From: Chlamydiae bacterium Ga0074140
Lineage (GTDB): Bacteria > Chlamydiota > Chlamydiia > Chlamydiales > Rhabdochlamydiaceae
NCBI GenBank assembly: GCA_001464115.1
Contig: LNES01000006.1
Location: 496,001 to 560,000 of the forward strand
Reading direction: 5' to 3'
DNA length: 64,000 nucleotides
Shown here: piece by piece, positions 16,355-25,312 of the stretch
Numbering within the stretch: position 1 is the stretch's first letter
Layout: each line of letters opens with the position of its first letter
Position numbers and translations under genes: made by a program
Notes under the pieces: generated by a model
What the model was told of the DNA's origin: nothing
Seen by the model: only the letters and a program-made list of their open reading frames with translations
Databases searched by the model: none

Positions 16355-16412
16355 CACATGTCGGGGACCCAGGAGAGCACTGCGTACCCGCCCAGAAACC
16401 CCCAACATGTCT
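16355..16412. repeat. Degenerate short copy of palindromic family R
   Basis: The segment runs from cacatgtcggggac to ccccaacatgtctat, keeping the family ends acatgtcggg and acatgtctat but only a short eroded middle (cactgcgtacccgccc). It lies between the phosphoesterase gene and the first pseudopilin gene and is otherwise featureless. Confidence 0.65.
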
Positions 16413-16493
16413 ATTTTTTTCTTCACTTTGCTTGTTATGCAAGCCAGTAGGGAGCTTGTAAACGGGGCCCTTCTCTGCTACGCTTTTCCCTCT

Positions 16494-17009
16494 ATGAAAC
16501 GAAGAAGAAAGCGCCCTTATGTCCTCCTTGAGGTGATGATCGCGTTTACGATTCTTGTTGTGTGCCTGGCTCCTTTATTACATGGGCCTCTTGCGATTTT
16601 GAAATTCCAGATCTCATCGACAGAGAAGGCGGAGATCTCTCGTTTGGACAAGGCCTGTTTTGCTGAGGTCAAAGAGCTGCTCTATAAAAATCAGATCCCA
16701 TGGGAACAGTTCAATAAAGATCGCCCTAAAAAGAAAGAGAAGAAAAATAGGGTTCCGGACGAGGAAAGCAGGGTCGATGTTTACACCGTCCAACGTCGCG
16801 ATGAAAAAGGGACGGTCGAAGCTAGAAAATTTGTACAAAAGATCTACTACTGGACGGAAACCACTAAAGAGGGTCAACAGGGTGAGGAAATTCGACTCAT
16901 TAACATTCGAATCTGTTTTGTTCCTGTCCATAAAAAACCTAAAGAAGAAGGGTACACGTTTGACCATCGCGTTTTCGTCAAAAAAAAGACGACCTCTCAC
17001 ACTGCTTGA
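16494..17009 (+). CDS. Type II secretion minor pseudopilin (GspI-like)
   Basis: The product is 171 aa. From ATG 16494 it begins MKRRRKRPYVLLEVMIAFTI, a prepilin leader with the Glu at +5 of the mature end and a hydrophobic helix to about residue 35; the longer frame from 16407 would bury this signal. The rest is a Lys/Glu-rich globular part (about 45-171) without motifs. It starts a three-gene unit of overlapping genes resembling the CT568-CT566 region (from memory). A role as a minor pseudopilin of the type II system encoded at 52874-60144 is inferred. Confidence 0.8.
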   Translation: MKRRRKRPYVLLEVMIAFTILVVCLAPLLHGPLAILKFQISSTEKAEISRLDKACFAEVKELLYKNQIPWEQFNKDRPKKKEKKNRVPDEESRVDVYTVQRRDEKGTVEARKFVQKIYYWTETTKEGQQGEEIRLINIRICFVPVHKKPKEEGYTFDHRVFVKKKTTSHTA

Positions 17010-17571
17010 GATCACGATCGGGCTTTTCCTGACTTCGATTCTCCTGGTCTTTCTGTTTGGTTTTTTCCGTCAGGTCACGATGGAAAATATCGAAGCCGCT
17101 GCCCTTGATGAGAAGCACTTTCCTATGCAAAAAATAGAAATGCGGCTCTCGACACTTCTCTCCTGCGTAATGGACGAAGAGAAGGGAAAGCCCTCCTCTT
17201 TTTACACATTACCGATCTCTAGAAGTCCTAGCCATCAACTACTCTTCTGTTTTCAGAATGAGATGGATGCAGACCCTCTTTTTACGGGCAAGATACGAGC
17301 TCTTGTTACGCTTGAAAAAGGCTCTTTAGAACTTCATCTTTTACCTCTGGAAGACAAGGGCAAAACACGAAAAGAGCTTCTGATGGACCATGTGAAAGCA
17401 GTGACCTTCGATTTCTTCGATCTCGATGGTAAGGATTGGAGTCACGAATGGACGCGTGATATGGCCTCTCTACCCGCCATGATGCGCATCAATATTACGC
17501 AGGAGAATAAAGAGGTGATGAGATTTATCTTCTTCCTCCCTCCTTCTGAGAAGCCGGTGGTCTATTCATGA
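16960..17571 (+). CDS. Type II secretion minor pseudopilin (GspJ-like)
   Basis: The product is 203 aa. I chose TTG 16960 because AGAAGG lies 7 bases upstream and the protein then starts MTIAFSSKKRRPLTLLEITI, a prepilin leader with the conserved Glu and a hydrophobic helix. It overlaps the preceding gene by 50 bases in another frame. The ORF extends back to 16660, but that part only shadows the previous gene. The globular domain contains VMDEEKGKPSSFYTLPISR and VKAVTFDFFDLDGKDW, typical of GspJ-type proteins. Confidence 0.78.
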   Translation: MTIAFSSKKRRPLTLLEITIGLFLTSILLVFLFGFFRQVTMENIEAAALDEKHFPMQKIEMRLSTLLSCVMDEEKGKPSSFYTLPISRSPSHQLLFCFQNEMDADPLFTGKIRALVTLEKGSLELHLLPLEDKGKTRKELLMDHVKAVTFDFFDLDGKDWSHEWTRDMASLPAMMRINITQENKEVMRFIFFLPPSEKPVVYS

Positions 17572-18479
17572 ATATTCTTCTTCTGGTCAGCAGTTTTCTT
17601 TTGATCCTCACCTTCGGCATTTTCTCACTGAGAAAAGAGAGCCACTCCTCTGTCGCTAAACAACACTATTTTACAACATTTCTCAATCTGGAAAGACAAG
17701 CTCAAAACGGAGCTCAAACAAAAAATTTCCGACAGGCGCAAAAAAAAGAAAAAAAAGAGAAGAAAGAACCCTCTGAGAAGAGTTCGCGTCGCCGATCATT
17801 TTCCCGAGACCTGCCAGATCCCTACAATGAGTCCAAATTAAATCTCTCTCCTCTCTTTGAGCAGCCTCAACCTTTATTTTTTAACCGCCTGTATGAGATT
17901 GCGGCTGCCCATCTTCGTTATCTTTATGGGGAGACAGAGGTAGGTCTGCTGGCAAGAAAGAAGCTCGGAGATGGGTTTGAGTATCGCATGTTAGATGCGC
18001 TGATTGAAAAAGGGCGCCAGGAGAGAGAGTGCACTTCCTTCGAAAAGCTCTTCCCAGACGATGCAGCTCATCAAGAGATCTACCTAAAGATGGTAAAGGG
18101 AACCAAGCTGTACATGTTCTCTCCCTCCAAGGGATACCCTCCACTCGAAGATTTTTTTTTGCTGCAAAACGACAAGAGGCGGAAACCGGTCTATTTCTGT
18201 TTCGCCTCCACTCAGCTTTTAAAAGCAGTTTTCGGAGAGGCACTGGCAACAAGCATCTTGGATATTGAAAAAGGGTACAGCCGCGCACTCAATACGGATG
18301 AATTAAAATCTCTCATTCTAAAAGATCCAGGGATCAGCGCTTCAGTCGGTGAGCTCGAAACCCTTCTTGACCCTGCGAGATCAACCTCCGCTCCTCGGCC
18401 AGTTCTTACTATAACCGGCGACAATAAAATCTCACGCAAGGTTAGGCAGTCTAAGAGTAAAGCTGCTCCCTCTCCCTAG
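17568..18479 (+). CDS. Membrane-anchored protein of the pseudopilin cluster, unknown function
   Basis: The product is 303 aa and overlaps the preceding pseudopilin gene by ATGA. Residues 1-21 form a hydrophobic anchor (MNILLLVSSFLLILTFGIF), followed by a strongly basic stretch with KKEKKEKKEP and RRRSFSRDLPDP (about 60-85) and an alpha-rich domain. It has no prepilin Glu. Its place after two pseudopilins suggests a GspK-like or lineage-specific partner (CT566-like by position). Its last 48 bases overlap the 3' end of the convergent histidine kinase gene. Confidence 0.7.
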   Translation: MNILLLVSSFLLILTFGIFSLRKESHSSVAKQHYFTTFLNLERQAQNGAQTKNFRQAQKKEKKEKKEPSEKSSRRRSFSRDLPDPYNESKLNLSPLFEQPQPLFFNRLYEIAAAHLRYLYGETEVGLLARKKLGDGFEYRMLDALIEKGRQERECTSFEKLFPDDAAHQEIYLKMVKGTKLYMFSPSKGYPPLEDFFLLQNDKRRKPVYFCFASTQLLKAVFGEALATSILDIEKGYSRALNTDELKSLILKDPGISASVGELETLLDPARSTSAPRPVLTITGDNKISRKVRQSKSKAAPSP

Positions 18480-19514
18480 TTCGGATGTAACGCTGATCTC
18501 TCCCTCATGCTTTTCAATGATCGTTTTCACAATGGAGAGGCCGAGACCTGCACCCCCCAATCTTCGCGATCTAGCCTTGTCCACTGTGTAGAAGCGTCGG
18601 AAGATTGTCTCAAGGTTTTCTCCAGGAATTCCGATCCCCTTGTCGCTGATGATCAGATTCACCCTTTCGCTCTCCTCTTCTATTTTGATCGAAATTTGGG
18701 CAGGTTCTGGTGAATATTTTACCGCATTCTCAAGAAGATTCATGAGCGCAAGCTCCAAAATATCTGGATCAACACGAATCATGAGAGGAGTTCTCTCCTT
18801 CTCAAGGGAGACTTGCGCAGAGGGGTGTGCCGCAAGTAGAAGGTGCCGACAATTTTCGAGAAGCGCCACAAGATCCACATTTTGAAACCGAAGAGCGGGA
18901 AGATTTTCAAGATCTGTGAGCGTCAGCAGGTTTTTTACGAGAAGATCCATTCTTTCGCAGCTTCGCACGATCTTTTGCATGATCTCTGAAACCATCTCCT
19001 TGGGAAGTTCGGGCATATCCTGAAGCGTCTCTGCAAACCCCCTAATGATGGTAATTGGTGTTCTGAGTTCATGTGAGGCATTCGCAATAAAATCTTTGCC
19101 GATCTTCACCACCTGCGCATGTGCAGACTTATCCTGCAAAATTAGGATCGCTCCCTCTTTCTTATCTCGAGGCACAGCGATCAGATCATAGTCGTTCTTT
19201 TCGAGAGAAAGCGCATCGGTGAGAATGCTCTCTCTTTTCATACACTCTTCTAAAAGAGCGGCCCCCTTCTCCAAAAGAGGATTGTCTTCGAATGAGGAGA
19301 TCCTTTTGCCGACGAGGAAGCGTTTGCTGAGATTAAACAGCTTGCTCGCTTTGTAGTTGACCTGTTGAACTTTTTTCTCAGAGTCGAGCGAGAGAATTCC
19401 CTCCTCTAAACACTCTAAAACAAGCTGTTTCTCCGTTTCGATCTTCTTTGCTTTCCATCGGCTCCGAAACAGCAGCGCAACCGTTACCATCCACAGAAAA
19501 AAGACGAGGATCAT
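18432..19514 (-). CDS. PhoR-like sensor histidine kinase
   Basis: The product is 360 aa. It has one N-terminal TM helix (about residues 1-17), a PAS-like domain (about 30-130), the dimerisation/phosphoacceptor motif NASHELRTPITII (His about 149), the N box LMNLLENAVKYSPEP, the G1 box DKGIGIPGENLETIF and the G2 box GGAGLGLSIVKT. It is PhoR-like in architecture but lacks an obvious periplasmic sensor, so it probably senses through PAS. No response regulator is adjacent. The ATG overlaps the pepP stop, making it the last gene of mutL-pepP-kinase. Confidence 0.9.
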   Translation of the reverse strand: MILVFFLWMVTVALLFRSRWKAKKIETEKQLVLECLEEGILSLDSEKKVQQVNYKASKLFNLSKRFLVGKRISSFEDNPLLEKGAALLEECMKRESILTDALSLEKNDYDLIAVPRDKKEGAILILQDKSAHAQVVKIGKDFIANASHELRTPITIIRGFAETLQDMPELPKEMVSEIMQKIVRSCERMDLLVKNLLTLTDLENLPALRFQNVDLVALLENCRHLLLAAHPSAQVSLEKERTPLMIRVDPDILELALMNLLENAVKYSPEPAQISIKIEEESERVNLIISDKGIGIPGENLETIFRRFYTVDKARSRRLGGAGLGLSIVKTIIEKHEGEISVTSELGRGSSFTLRLPNLA

Positions 19515-20575
19515 GGATAGAGATTCTCGTAGCCAGTTTTGGTGACGATAATCGTATCTTCGTATCGGATCCCCCCCTTTGCAGGAAGATAGAGCCCAGG
19601 CTCGATCGTAATCACCATGCCTGGTTTTAAGAGAAGATTCTTGTCTGGACCATCGAATTTGATGCGTGGATGCTCGTGAATCTCAAGACCGACACCGTGT
19701 CCTAAACTATGGATGTAATAACGTTCTACATCATCCTTCGCCATCTCTCGTCTTGCGGCCGCATCGAGCTCCCCTAATTTCACTCCAGGACGGCAGATCT
19801 TCAGTGCTGCGTCATGCGCTTTTTTCACGATCGTCTGCCATTTTTTGAGAAGAGGATCGGGCGGACCAAAAAAGAGTGTGCGTGTCATGTCGGAGCGGTA
19901 GTTGTCCACGACAACGCCGATATCAATTAGGATAATATCTCCACGCTTAAGCGCGCGATCTTGCGAACGGTAGTGCGGCATCGCGCTGTTCTTCCCAAAG
20001 GCGATGATCGGGTCAAAGGCAAGTTTCTCTGCTCCCTTTTTTCTGCAAAAAATTTCGAACTCTAGCGCGAGCTCTCTCTCTGTGATCCCTGTTTTGATCT
20101 TCTTCTTGATGTGTTGAAATCCCTTCCATAGAAGTTTTGCACTTCTTCGAAGGGCATCCTGTTCGTAAGCATCTTTGATCAGCCTGAGCTCTTTTAAAAG
20201 CCCATCGATGGGGATCAACTCATATTTCTGAAAACGTTTTTGTAGTTTTTCATATTCAGCAAAACTTGTGGTTTGAGCATCGAATGCGCATTTTGCAAAT
20301 GGCTTCTGCGCAAGAAAGTTTTGGATGTTCTTCTCTTCAGAAAGGGCCACCGGCACGGGGCTTTTTTCCTGAGCAACTTGGATGTATCTTCCATCCACAA
20401 AAAGTGTAAAATCGCCACCGATAGCGATCAACGAGCCGGCAGAGAGTGAAAGTCCCGTTAGATACCCAAGGTTTATGCTATCCTGCACGATGCATCCATC
20501 GACATTGAGAGATCCCAAATGATCGAGGAGATTTTTAAGGCGTTTTTTTAGGAGCGAAGAGTTTGGCAATTTCAT
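19511..20575 (-). CDS. pepP: Xaa-Pro aminopeptidase (M24 family)
   Basis: This peptidase removes N-terminal residues before proline using two metal ions. The 354-aa product has a creatinase-type N-domain (about 1-125) and the pita-bread domain with ligands in DIGVVVDNYRSDMTR (two Asp), HSLGHGVGLEIHE (His), TIEPGLYLP (Glu) and GIRYEDTIIV (Glu). The start at 20575 overlaps the mutL 3' end by about 40 bases. mutL-pepP order is kept in Chlamydia (CT575-CT574, from memory). Confidence 0.94.
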   Translation of the reverse strand: MKLPNSSLLKKRLKNLLDHLGSLNVDGCIVQDSINLGYLTGLSLSAGSLIAIGGDFTLFVDGRYIQVAQEKSPVPVALSEEKNIQNFLAQKPFAKCAFDAQTTSFAEYEKLQKRFQKYELIPIDGLLKELRLIKDAYEQDALRRSAKLLWKGFQHIKKKIKTGITERELALEFEIFCRKKGAEKLAFDPIIAFGKNSAMPHYRSQDRALKRGDIILIDIGVVVDNYRSDMTRTLFFGPPDPLLKKWQTIVKKAHDAALKICRPGVKLGELDAAARREMAKDDVERYYIHSLGHGVGLEIHEHPRIKFDGPDKNLLLKPGMVITIEPGLYLPAKGGIRYEDTIIVTKTGYENLYP

Positions 20576-22244
20576 CTGATTTAATCCGCGCTAAAGTGGG
20601 TTTTCCTTCGGGACACGACAGAGGAGAGGGGGACTTAAGAAGCTCTTCGAAAAGACGGAGAGCCTCTTCTTCTGAGATCTTTTTTTTGTCGGTGTGCACC
20701 ATCCGTGCACAGAGTCGCGCAAGCCTTCTCTCTCTCTCATCCTCCAAGATCTCTTTTATACAGAACTCCTCGGCAAAAAGCGAGAGGAGGTCTTGCACGC
20801 GCTCTGGCGGAAGGTAGGGCGGGAGTGCATCAACCAGAAGCTTCTCCTGCCCAATCGGCCTGAGCACGATCCCCATCTTTTCAACCTCTTCTAAATGGGC
20901 TTCGACCCGTTGGCACTCATCTTTTGTAAGGGAAACTGTCAATGGCAGGATCAATCCCTGAGAGGCAACTCCTTGAGGGGTTTGCAGAGAATGAAAGAGG
21001 AGGCATCGTCTTGCTGCTTCTAGATCAAAAAGCAGAATTCCTTCTTCATCTCCCCCATATGGCGCAGGAACAGAAAGCAGATCGAGCAGTAAAAAATTCC
21101 CCACAACACCCAGTGCACGTGCTTTGCGTGGAGTCTCTATTTCGAATGCCCTTTCGGAAGGCCTCTCTGCAAATTTAAAAGGGAGTTCTCTCTCGGACAT
21201 GGAAGGAAGATCTGAAAAAAGAAATGGCACCTCTTCACGCTGTAAGATAAATGGGGCCTCCCTTCCCTCCAGGCTTTGGAAAATCGCCCTTCGGATCTTC
21301 TCTTTCACGCTGACTTCTTCACGGATGCGCACCTCTTTCTTCTGCGGGTGCACATTGACGTCGAGCACTTCGGTATCAAGCTCCAGATGCAGTGCGAATA
21401 CTGGGTGGCGTCCCTCCGCAAGCCGTGTCCCATACCCATCTTTTACAGCATAGGAAACGAGCGGCGAGTGAACAGGCCTCTGGTTGATGAAAAGATATTG
21501 ACCTGTTCTGCTTGCGCGGCTTTTAAGCGGATGCCCGATCACTCCCTTCAGTTTTAGCCCCTTCTCCTCTATCTTTACGCAGATGCTTTCGGCAAGAAAC
21601 TCCTCGCCCAAAACATCCTGCACGCGACTTTCAAAATCTTCTGCTAATGGAGCATGTAGAAGAGATCTCTCCTGTTGAAAAAGCTCAAAGGCAATATCAG
21701 GATGCGCGAGAGCTAAAAGCGAAACCATACGCGTGATCTCCGCCGCGCAGATGGCAGGAGCCTTTTGAAATTTCTTGCGCGCAGGCACATTGTAGAAAAG
21801 AGAGCGTACCTCAAAACTTGTTCCTCGTGTTTGCGCACATGGCTCCACGGTGAGTACGTTTCCTCCCTCGAGCTCGACACATGTCCCAACACCCCCCTCT
21901 TGTGCTGTGCGTAGGGTCACTTTTGAGATTGCGCCAATTGCAGCAAGGGCCTCTCCGCGAAAACCCATGGTTGTCAAAGCGAGCAGATCATCTACCTCTC
22001 GAATTTTAGAGGTTGCAAAGCGCAAGAAGCAGCGAACCGCATCCTCTTTTCCCATCCCACACCCATCATCGCTCACCTGAATCGACTGGAGACCGCCTCC
22101 TTTGATGGCGATCCGGATCTTCCGCGCGCCCGCATCAACCGCATTTTCGACGAGCTCTTTCACCACCGATGCTGGGCTCTCAATCACCTCGCCCGCCGCA
22201 ATCTGGTTGACCGCCTTCTCCCCAAGTAGCTGAATCTTTGTCAT
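20535..22244 (-). CDS. mutL: DNA mismatch repair protein MutL
   Basis: MutL links mismatch recognition by MutS to strand incision. The 569-aa product has the GHKL ATPase motifs: AAGEVIESPASVVKELVENA (motif I), DDGCGMGKED, and TMGFRGEALAAIGAIS (motif III). The DVNVHPQKKEVRI segment lies about residue 290. The C-terminal dimerisation domain (about 390-569) contains ARLCARMVHTDKKKISEEEA; I do not see the DQHA(X)2E(X)4E endonuclease motif. It is the first gene of the minus-strand unit with pepP and the kinase. Confidence 0.95.
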   Translation of the reverse strand: MTKIQLLGEKAVNQIAAGEVIESPASVVKELVENAVDAGARKIRIAIKGGGLQSIQVSDDGCGMGKEDAVRCFLRFATSKIREVDDLLALTTMGFRGEALAAIGAISKVTLRTAQEGGVGTCVELEGGNVLTVEPCAQTRGTSFEVRSLFYNVPARKKFQKAPAICAAEITRMVSLLALAHPDIAFELFQQERSLLHAPLAEDFESRVQDVLGEEFLAESICVKIEEKGLKLKGVIGHPLKSRASRTGQYLFINQRPVHSPLVSYAVKDGYGTRLAEGRHPVFALHLELDTEVLDVNVHPQKKEVRIREEVSVKEKIRRAIFQSLEGREAPFILQREEVPFLFSDLPSMSERELPFKFAERPSERAFEIETPRKARALGVVGNFLLLDLLSVPAPYGGDEEGILLFDLEAARRCLLFHSLQTPQGVASQGLILPLTVSLTKDECQRVEAHLEEVEKMGIVLRPIGQEKLLVDALPPYLPPERVQDLLSLFAEEFCIKEILEDERERRLARLCARMVHTDKKKISEEEALRLFEELLKSPSPLSCPEGKPTLARIKSDEIAKLFAPKKTP

Positions 22245-22345
22245 GCTTAAAAAACATATACGGAAACTGCAAAAGGATAAAGTGAACTAGAAAAAATTCT
22301 CTGCCTCGTCTAGCATATCAAAAATTTTACAAACATGAGCGACCA

Positions 22346-23980
22346 TTGATCACAGCTGAGGAGTTGTTAAAGCTTCTTCCATCTCTCGCTAAAGACGAGC
22401 ACAATGAGTGCAAGGAAGCCAAACAGGATTTTGCATTCGAAAAAGCTGCTGAATATTGTGCTGCAATAGCAAATGAGGGTGGTGGTAGACTCTACCTAGG
22501 GATCACGGATAAAATACCTCGCCGCATTGTGGGCACGCATGCCTTCCATGATTTAGATCGCTTGAAACTAACTCTAGTTCAAAAACTTCACCTAAGAATC
22601 GAAATTCAAGAATTAAATCCCCCAGATGGCCGGGTATTAATTTTTCATATACCTTCAAGGCCAGTTGGACGCCCTATCGAATGTAATGGCGCGTACTTCA
22701 TGCGGGCAGGAGGCAGCTTAATACCAATGACCCCAGATAAATTAAAACACATTTTTGCAGAAACTGAACCCGACTTTTCTAAACAAATTTGCCCGAGGGC
22801 AACAATTCATGATTTGGATTCCGAGGCTATAGAAAAATTTCGATCCATGTGGCGTCGAAAATCTGGAAACGAACTCTTAGCTGTTTTGCCTCCTACCCAA
22901 TTATTATCAGATGCAGAACTCATCTACGACGAAAAAATTACGTATGCAGCTCTAATTCTTCTGGGTAAAAACCAGGCTCTTCGTTCTCACTTGCCCCAAG
23001 CAGAATTCATATTCGAATATCGATTCGATGAGAAGCCGGGACCTGCGCATCAACGAATTGAATTTACTAAAGGGTTTTTTCTCTATTTTGATGAGCTTTG
23101 GCAAACGATTAGCTTGCGAAATGACAAACAGCATTTTCAAGATGGCTTTCTTATCTTTGATGTGCCGACTTTTAATGAGAAAGTTGTTCGCGAGGCTGTA
23201 CTAAATGCAATTTCTCATAGAGACTATCGATCAACTCAATCCGTTTTCTTAAGACAATTTCCTCGAAAGATTGAACTTCAAAGTCCTGGAGGATTCCCAG
23301 AAGGTGTCACGCCCGAGACTATATTATGGAAACAACATCCGAGAAATCGCCTCATAACAGAGGTTTTCTTGAAGTGTGGGCTAGTTGAACGCTCAGGACA
23401 GGGAGCTAATCTCATTTTTACAGAAATGATCTGTCAGGGAAAGGCCCTTCCTAGTTTTGAGCACACAGATAATACGCAAGTGTTTCTTTCTCTCCATGGC
23501 GATATTCAAGATCCTAACTTTTTGCGTTTTTTGGAAAAGATAGGACAGGAACGGCTGCGAAGTTTTCCCATTGAGGATCTCCTTGTTTTAGATTTAATTC
23601 AACGCGATGAACGAATCGATCCAAAGTGGCAAACAAATATCAAACGGTTAATAGAGGGCGGTATCATCGAAAAGTATAGTCGCGGGCGCGGGGTACGCTA
23701 TATATTTTCTCGCCGTTATTACAATTTTATCGGAAAAAGCGGAACCTATACGCGCAAACGAGGGTTGGATCGAGAGACAAATAAGGAATTATTGCGCAGG
23801 CATATCTCGGACCATACCAAAACTGGAAGCCGCCTGCAGGAATTAATGCAGGTCTTACCCATGTTGTCCAGAGCCCAAGTTCAAAACCTCGTACAGGAGT
23901 TAAAAATTCAAGGATTCATTTATAACAAAGGAACAACAAGAAGTGCACTTTGGTATCCCGATCCTATTGCGTCAAAATAG
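22346..23980 (+). CDS. AlbA_2-domain ATP-binding protein (RecG-like transcriptional regulator family)
   Basis: The product is about 544 aa. Residues about 10-125 form a Schlafen-type AlbA_2 domain (NECKEAKQDF, AIANEGGGRLYLGI, GAYFMRAGGS). Residues about 270-380 match a HATPase_c_4-type block (VVREAVLNAISHRDY, LQSPGGFPEGV, VERSGQGANLI). The tail holds winged-helix-like segments. No in-frame ATG precedes TTG 22346, and the ribosome-binding site is weak (cATGAGcgacca). By eye it is more AT-rich than mutL and cca, and it stands alone. Such proteins are patchily distributed in bacteria, so horizontal acquisition is likely. The target is unknown. Confidence 0.82.
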   Translation: MITAEELLKLLPSLAKDEHNECKEAKQDFAFEKAAEYCAAIANEGGGRLYLGITDKIPRRIVGTHAFHDLDRLKLTLVQKLHLRIEIQELNPPDGRVLIFHIPSRPVGRPIECNGAYFMRAGGSLIPMTPDKLKHIFAETEPDFSKQICPRATIHDLDSEAIEKFRSMWRRKSGNELLAVLPPTQLLSDAELIYDEKITYAALILLGKNQALRSHLPQAEFIFEYRFDEKPGPAHQRIEFTKGFFLYFDELWQTISLRNDKQHFQDGFLIFDVPTFNEKVVREAVLNAISHRDYRSTQSVFLRQFPRKIELQSPGGFPEGVTPETILWKQHPRNRLITEVFLKCGLVERSGQGANLIFTEMICQGKALPSFEHTDNTQVFLSLHGDIQDPNFLRFLEKIGQERLRSFPIEDLLVLDLIQRDERIDPKWQTNIKRLIEGGIIEKYSRGRGVRYIFSRRYYNFIGKSGTYTRKRGLDRETNKELLRRHISDHTKTGSRLQELMQVLPMLSRAQVQNLVQELKIQGFIYNKGTTRSALWYPDPIASK

Positions 23981-24070
23981 GGCAAACAACGCAATAAGAA
24001 TGCAATACGACAGCCTAAACCCCTCTGTTTTAGATGCTTACTATTTGTGTAAACTTTTTAAATAAGCAAT

Positions 24071-25312
24071 ATGCCAGCACGTCCAGCAGCTACGCGCGTT
24101 GTTAGAAAACTCATTGAGGGTGGCCATATCGCCTACTTCGCAGGCGGTTGGGTACGCGATTTTCTGATGAGAAAACCTTCGGATGATATCGACATCGCCA
24201 CGAGCGCCTCGGTTGCAGAGATTCAGACTCTCTTCCCTAAGACTATCCCTGTGGGTGTTGCATTTGGAATCGTCATCGTCGTGCAGGATGGCCTGCATTT
24301 TGAAGTCGCTACATTTCGGAAGGAGCGCGGCTATGTCGATGGAAGAAGACCCACGAGTATCGAATCCGCAACGCCTGAAGAGGATGCTGAAAGACGCGAC
24401 TTTACAATCAATGGCATGTTTTATGACCCGATCAAAGAAGAGCTTCTCGATTTTGTCGGGGGCGTTGAAGATATTCAACGCGGCGTGATCCGTGCAATCG
24501 GCGATCCAAATGAGCGCTTTGCAGAGGACCGTTTGAGAATGATGAGAGCTGTGCGCTATTCGACTCGCTTCGATTTTCCCATCGAGGAGGGTACTCTTCA
24601 AGCCATCGTTCAGCACTCTTCAAACCTGCTCCCCGCTGTCGCAATGGAAAGGGTCTGGCAAGAGTTTAAAAAAATGTCCCAATTCGCCCATTTCGACAAG
24701 GGGCTCGTCTCACTCCACTATTTGAAGCTTCTGCCGACTATTTTCCCCAGTTTGAGAGATGTTCCCGCAAACGAGATCGAAAAAAGAGTTGCCCCCATCG
24801 AACACTTTCCTAAAAACGTGCCGACGATTGCGGAACTCCTTGAACTTTTTCCCGACCAAACGCTCGAACAGCATTTAGAGCTGTGCGACTACCTCAAACT
24901 CTCCAATCAAGAGCGCGAGATCGTCTCGTATTTGCACCACGCAAAAACTCTTCTAAACATGTCGAAATCCTGGCAACAAAAACTGGAAAAAATCGAATGG
25001 GCAGAGCTCTATGCCAGCCCCTTTGCAGATCTCTCATTACAGATCATTGCCGCGCACCTCCCCGCAAATGAGAGAGCTCCATTTTTAGAAGAGCATGCAG
25101 GGCGCATTAAACTTCTCGGCCACGCGATCGAACGACTCCGGGCACGTACGCCTGTGGTTCGTGCAGACGACCTGTTACGGGCAGGAATTCCTGCTGGAAA
25201 GCAGATAGGTCTTCTTCTAAAAGAGGCGGAGCGCATTGCTGTGAATGAGAATCTCGAAGAAACAGAAACTGTGCTTAAAATGCTAAAAAAAACGTCCCTC
25301 TGGCCCAAGTAA
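24071..25312 (+). CDS. CCA tRNA nucleotidyltransferase / poly(A) polymerase family protein
   Basis: The product is 413 aa of the class II nucleotidyltransferase family. The active site is GGWVRDFLM followed by DDIDIATSA (metal-binding Asp pair, about residues 37-40). Then come the VAFGIVIV strand, RRDFTINGMFYDP (about 109) and the ADRLRMMRAVR-type flexible loop (FAEDRLRMMRAVRYSTRF, about 145). Whether it adds CCA to tRNA 3' ends or poly(A) to RNA cannot be settled from sequence. Its last 30 bases overlap the convergent kinase-like gene. Chlamydiae carry related genes usually annotated pcnB. Confidence 0.9.
   Translation: MPARPAATRVVRKLIEGGHIAYFAGGWVRDFLMRKPSDDIDIATSASVAEIQTLFPKTIPVGVAFGIVIVVQDGLHFEVATFRKERGYVDGRRPTSIESATPEEDAERRDFTINGMFYDPIKEELLDFVGGVEDIQRGVIRAIGDPNERFAEDRLRMMRAVRYSTRFDFPIEEGTLQAIVQHSSNLLPAVAMERVWQEFKKMSQFAHFDKGLVSLHYLKLLPTIFPSLRDVPANEIEKRVAPIEHFPKNVPTIAELLELFPDQTLEQHLELCDYLKLSNQEREIVSYLHHAKTLLNMSKSWQQKLEKIEWAELYASPFADLSLQIIAAHLPANERAPFLEEHAGRIKLLGHAIERLRARTPVVRADDLLRAGIPAGKQIGLLLKEAERIAVNENLEETETVLKMLKKTSLWPK

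Noticed and set aside
16660..16959. Upstream extension of the second pseudopilin gene
   Set aside because: This part overlaps the first pseudopilin gene in another frame and would bury the prepilin leader in the middle of the protein.
24041..24616. 191-codon frame antisense to the CCA/poly(A) polymerase gene
   Set aside because: It is a shadow of a clearly conserved gene, with no ribosome-binding site or motif.
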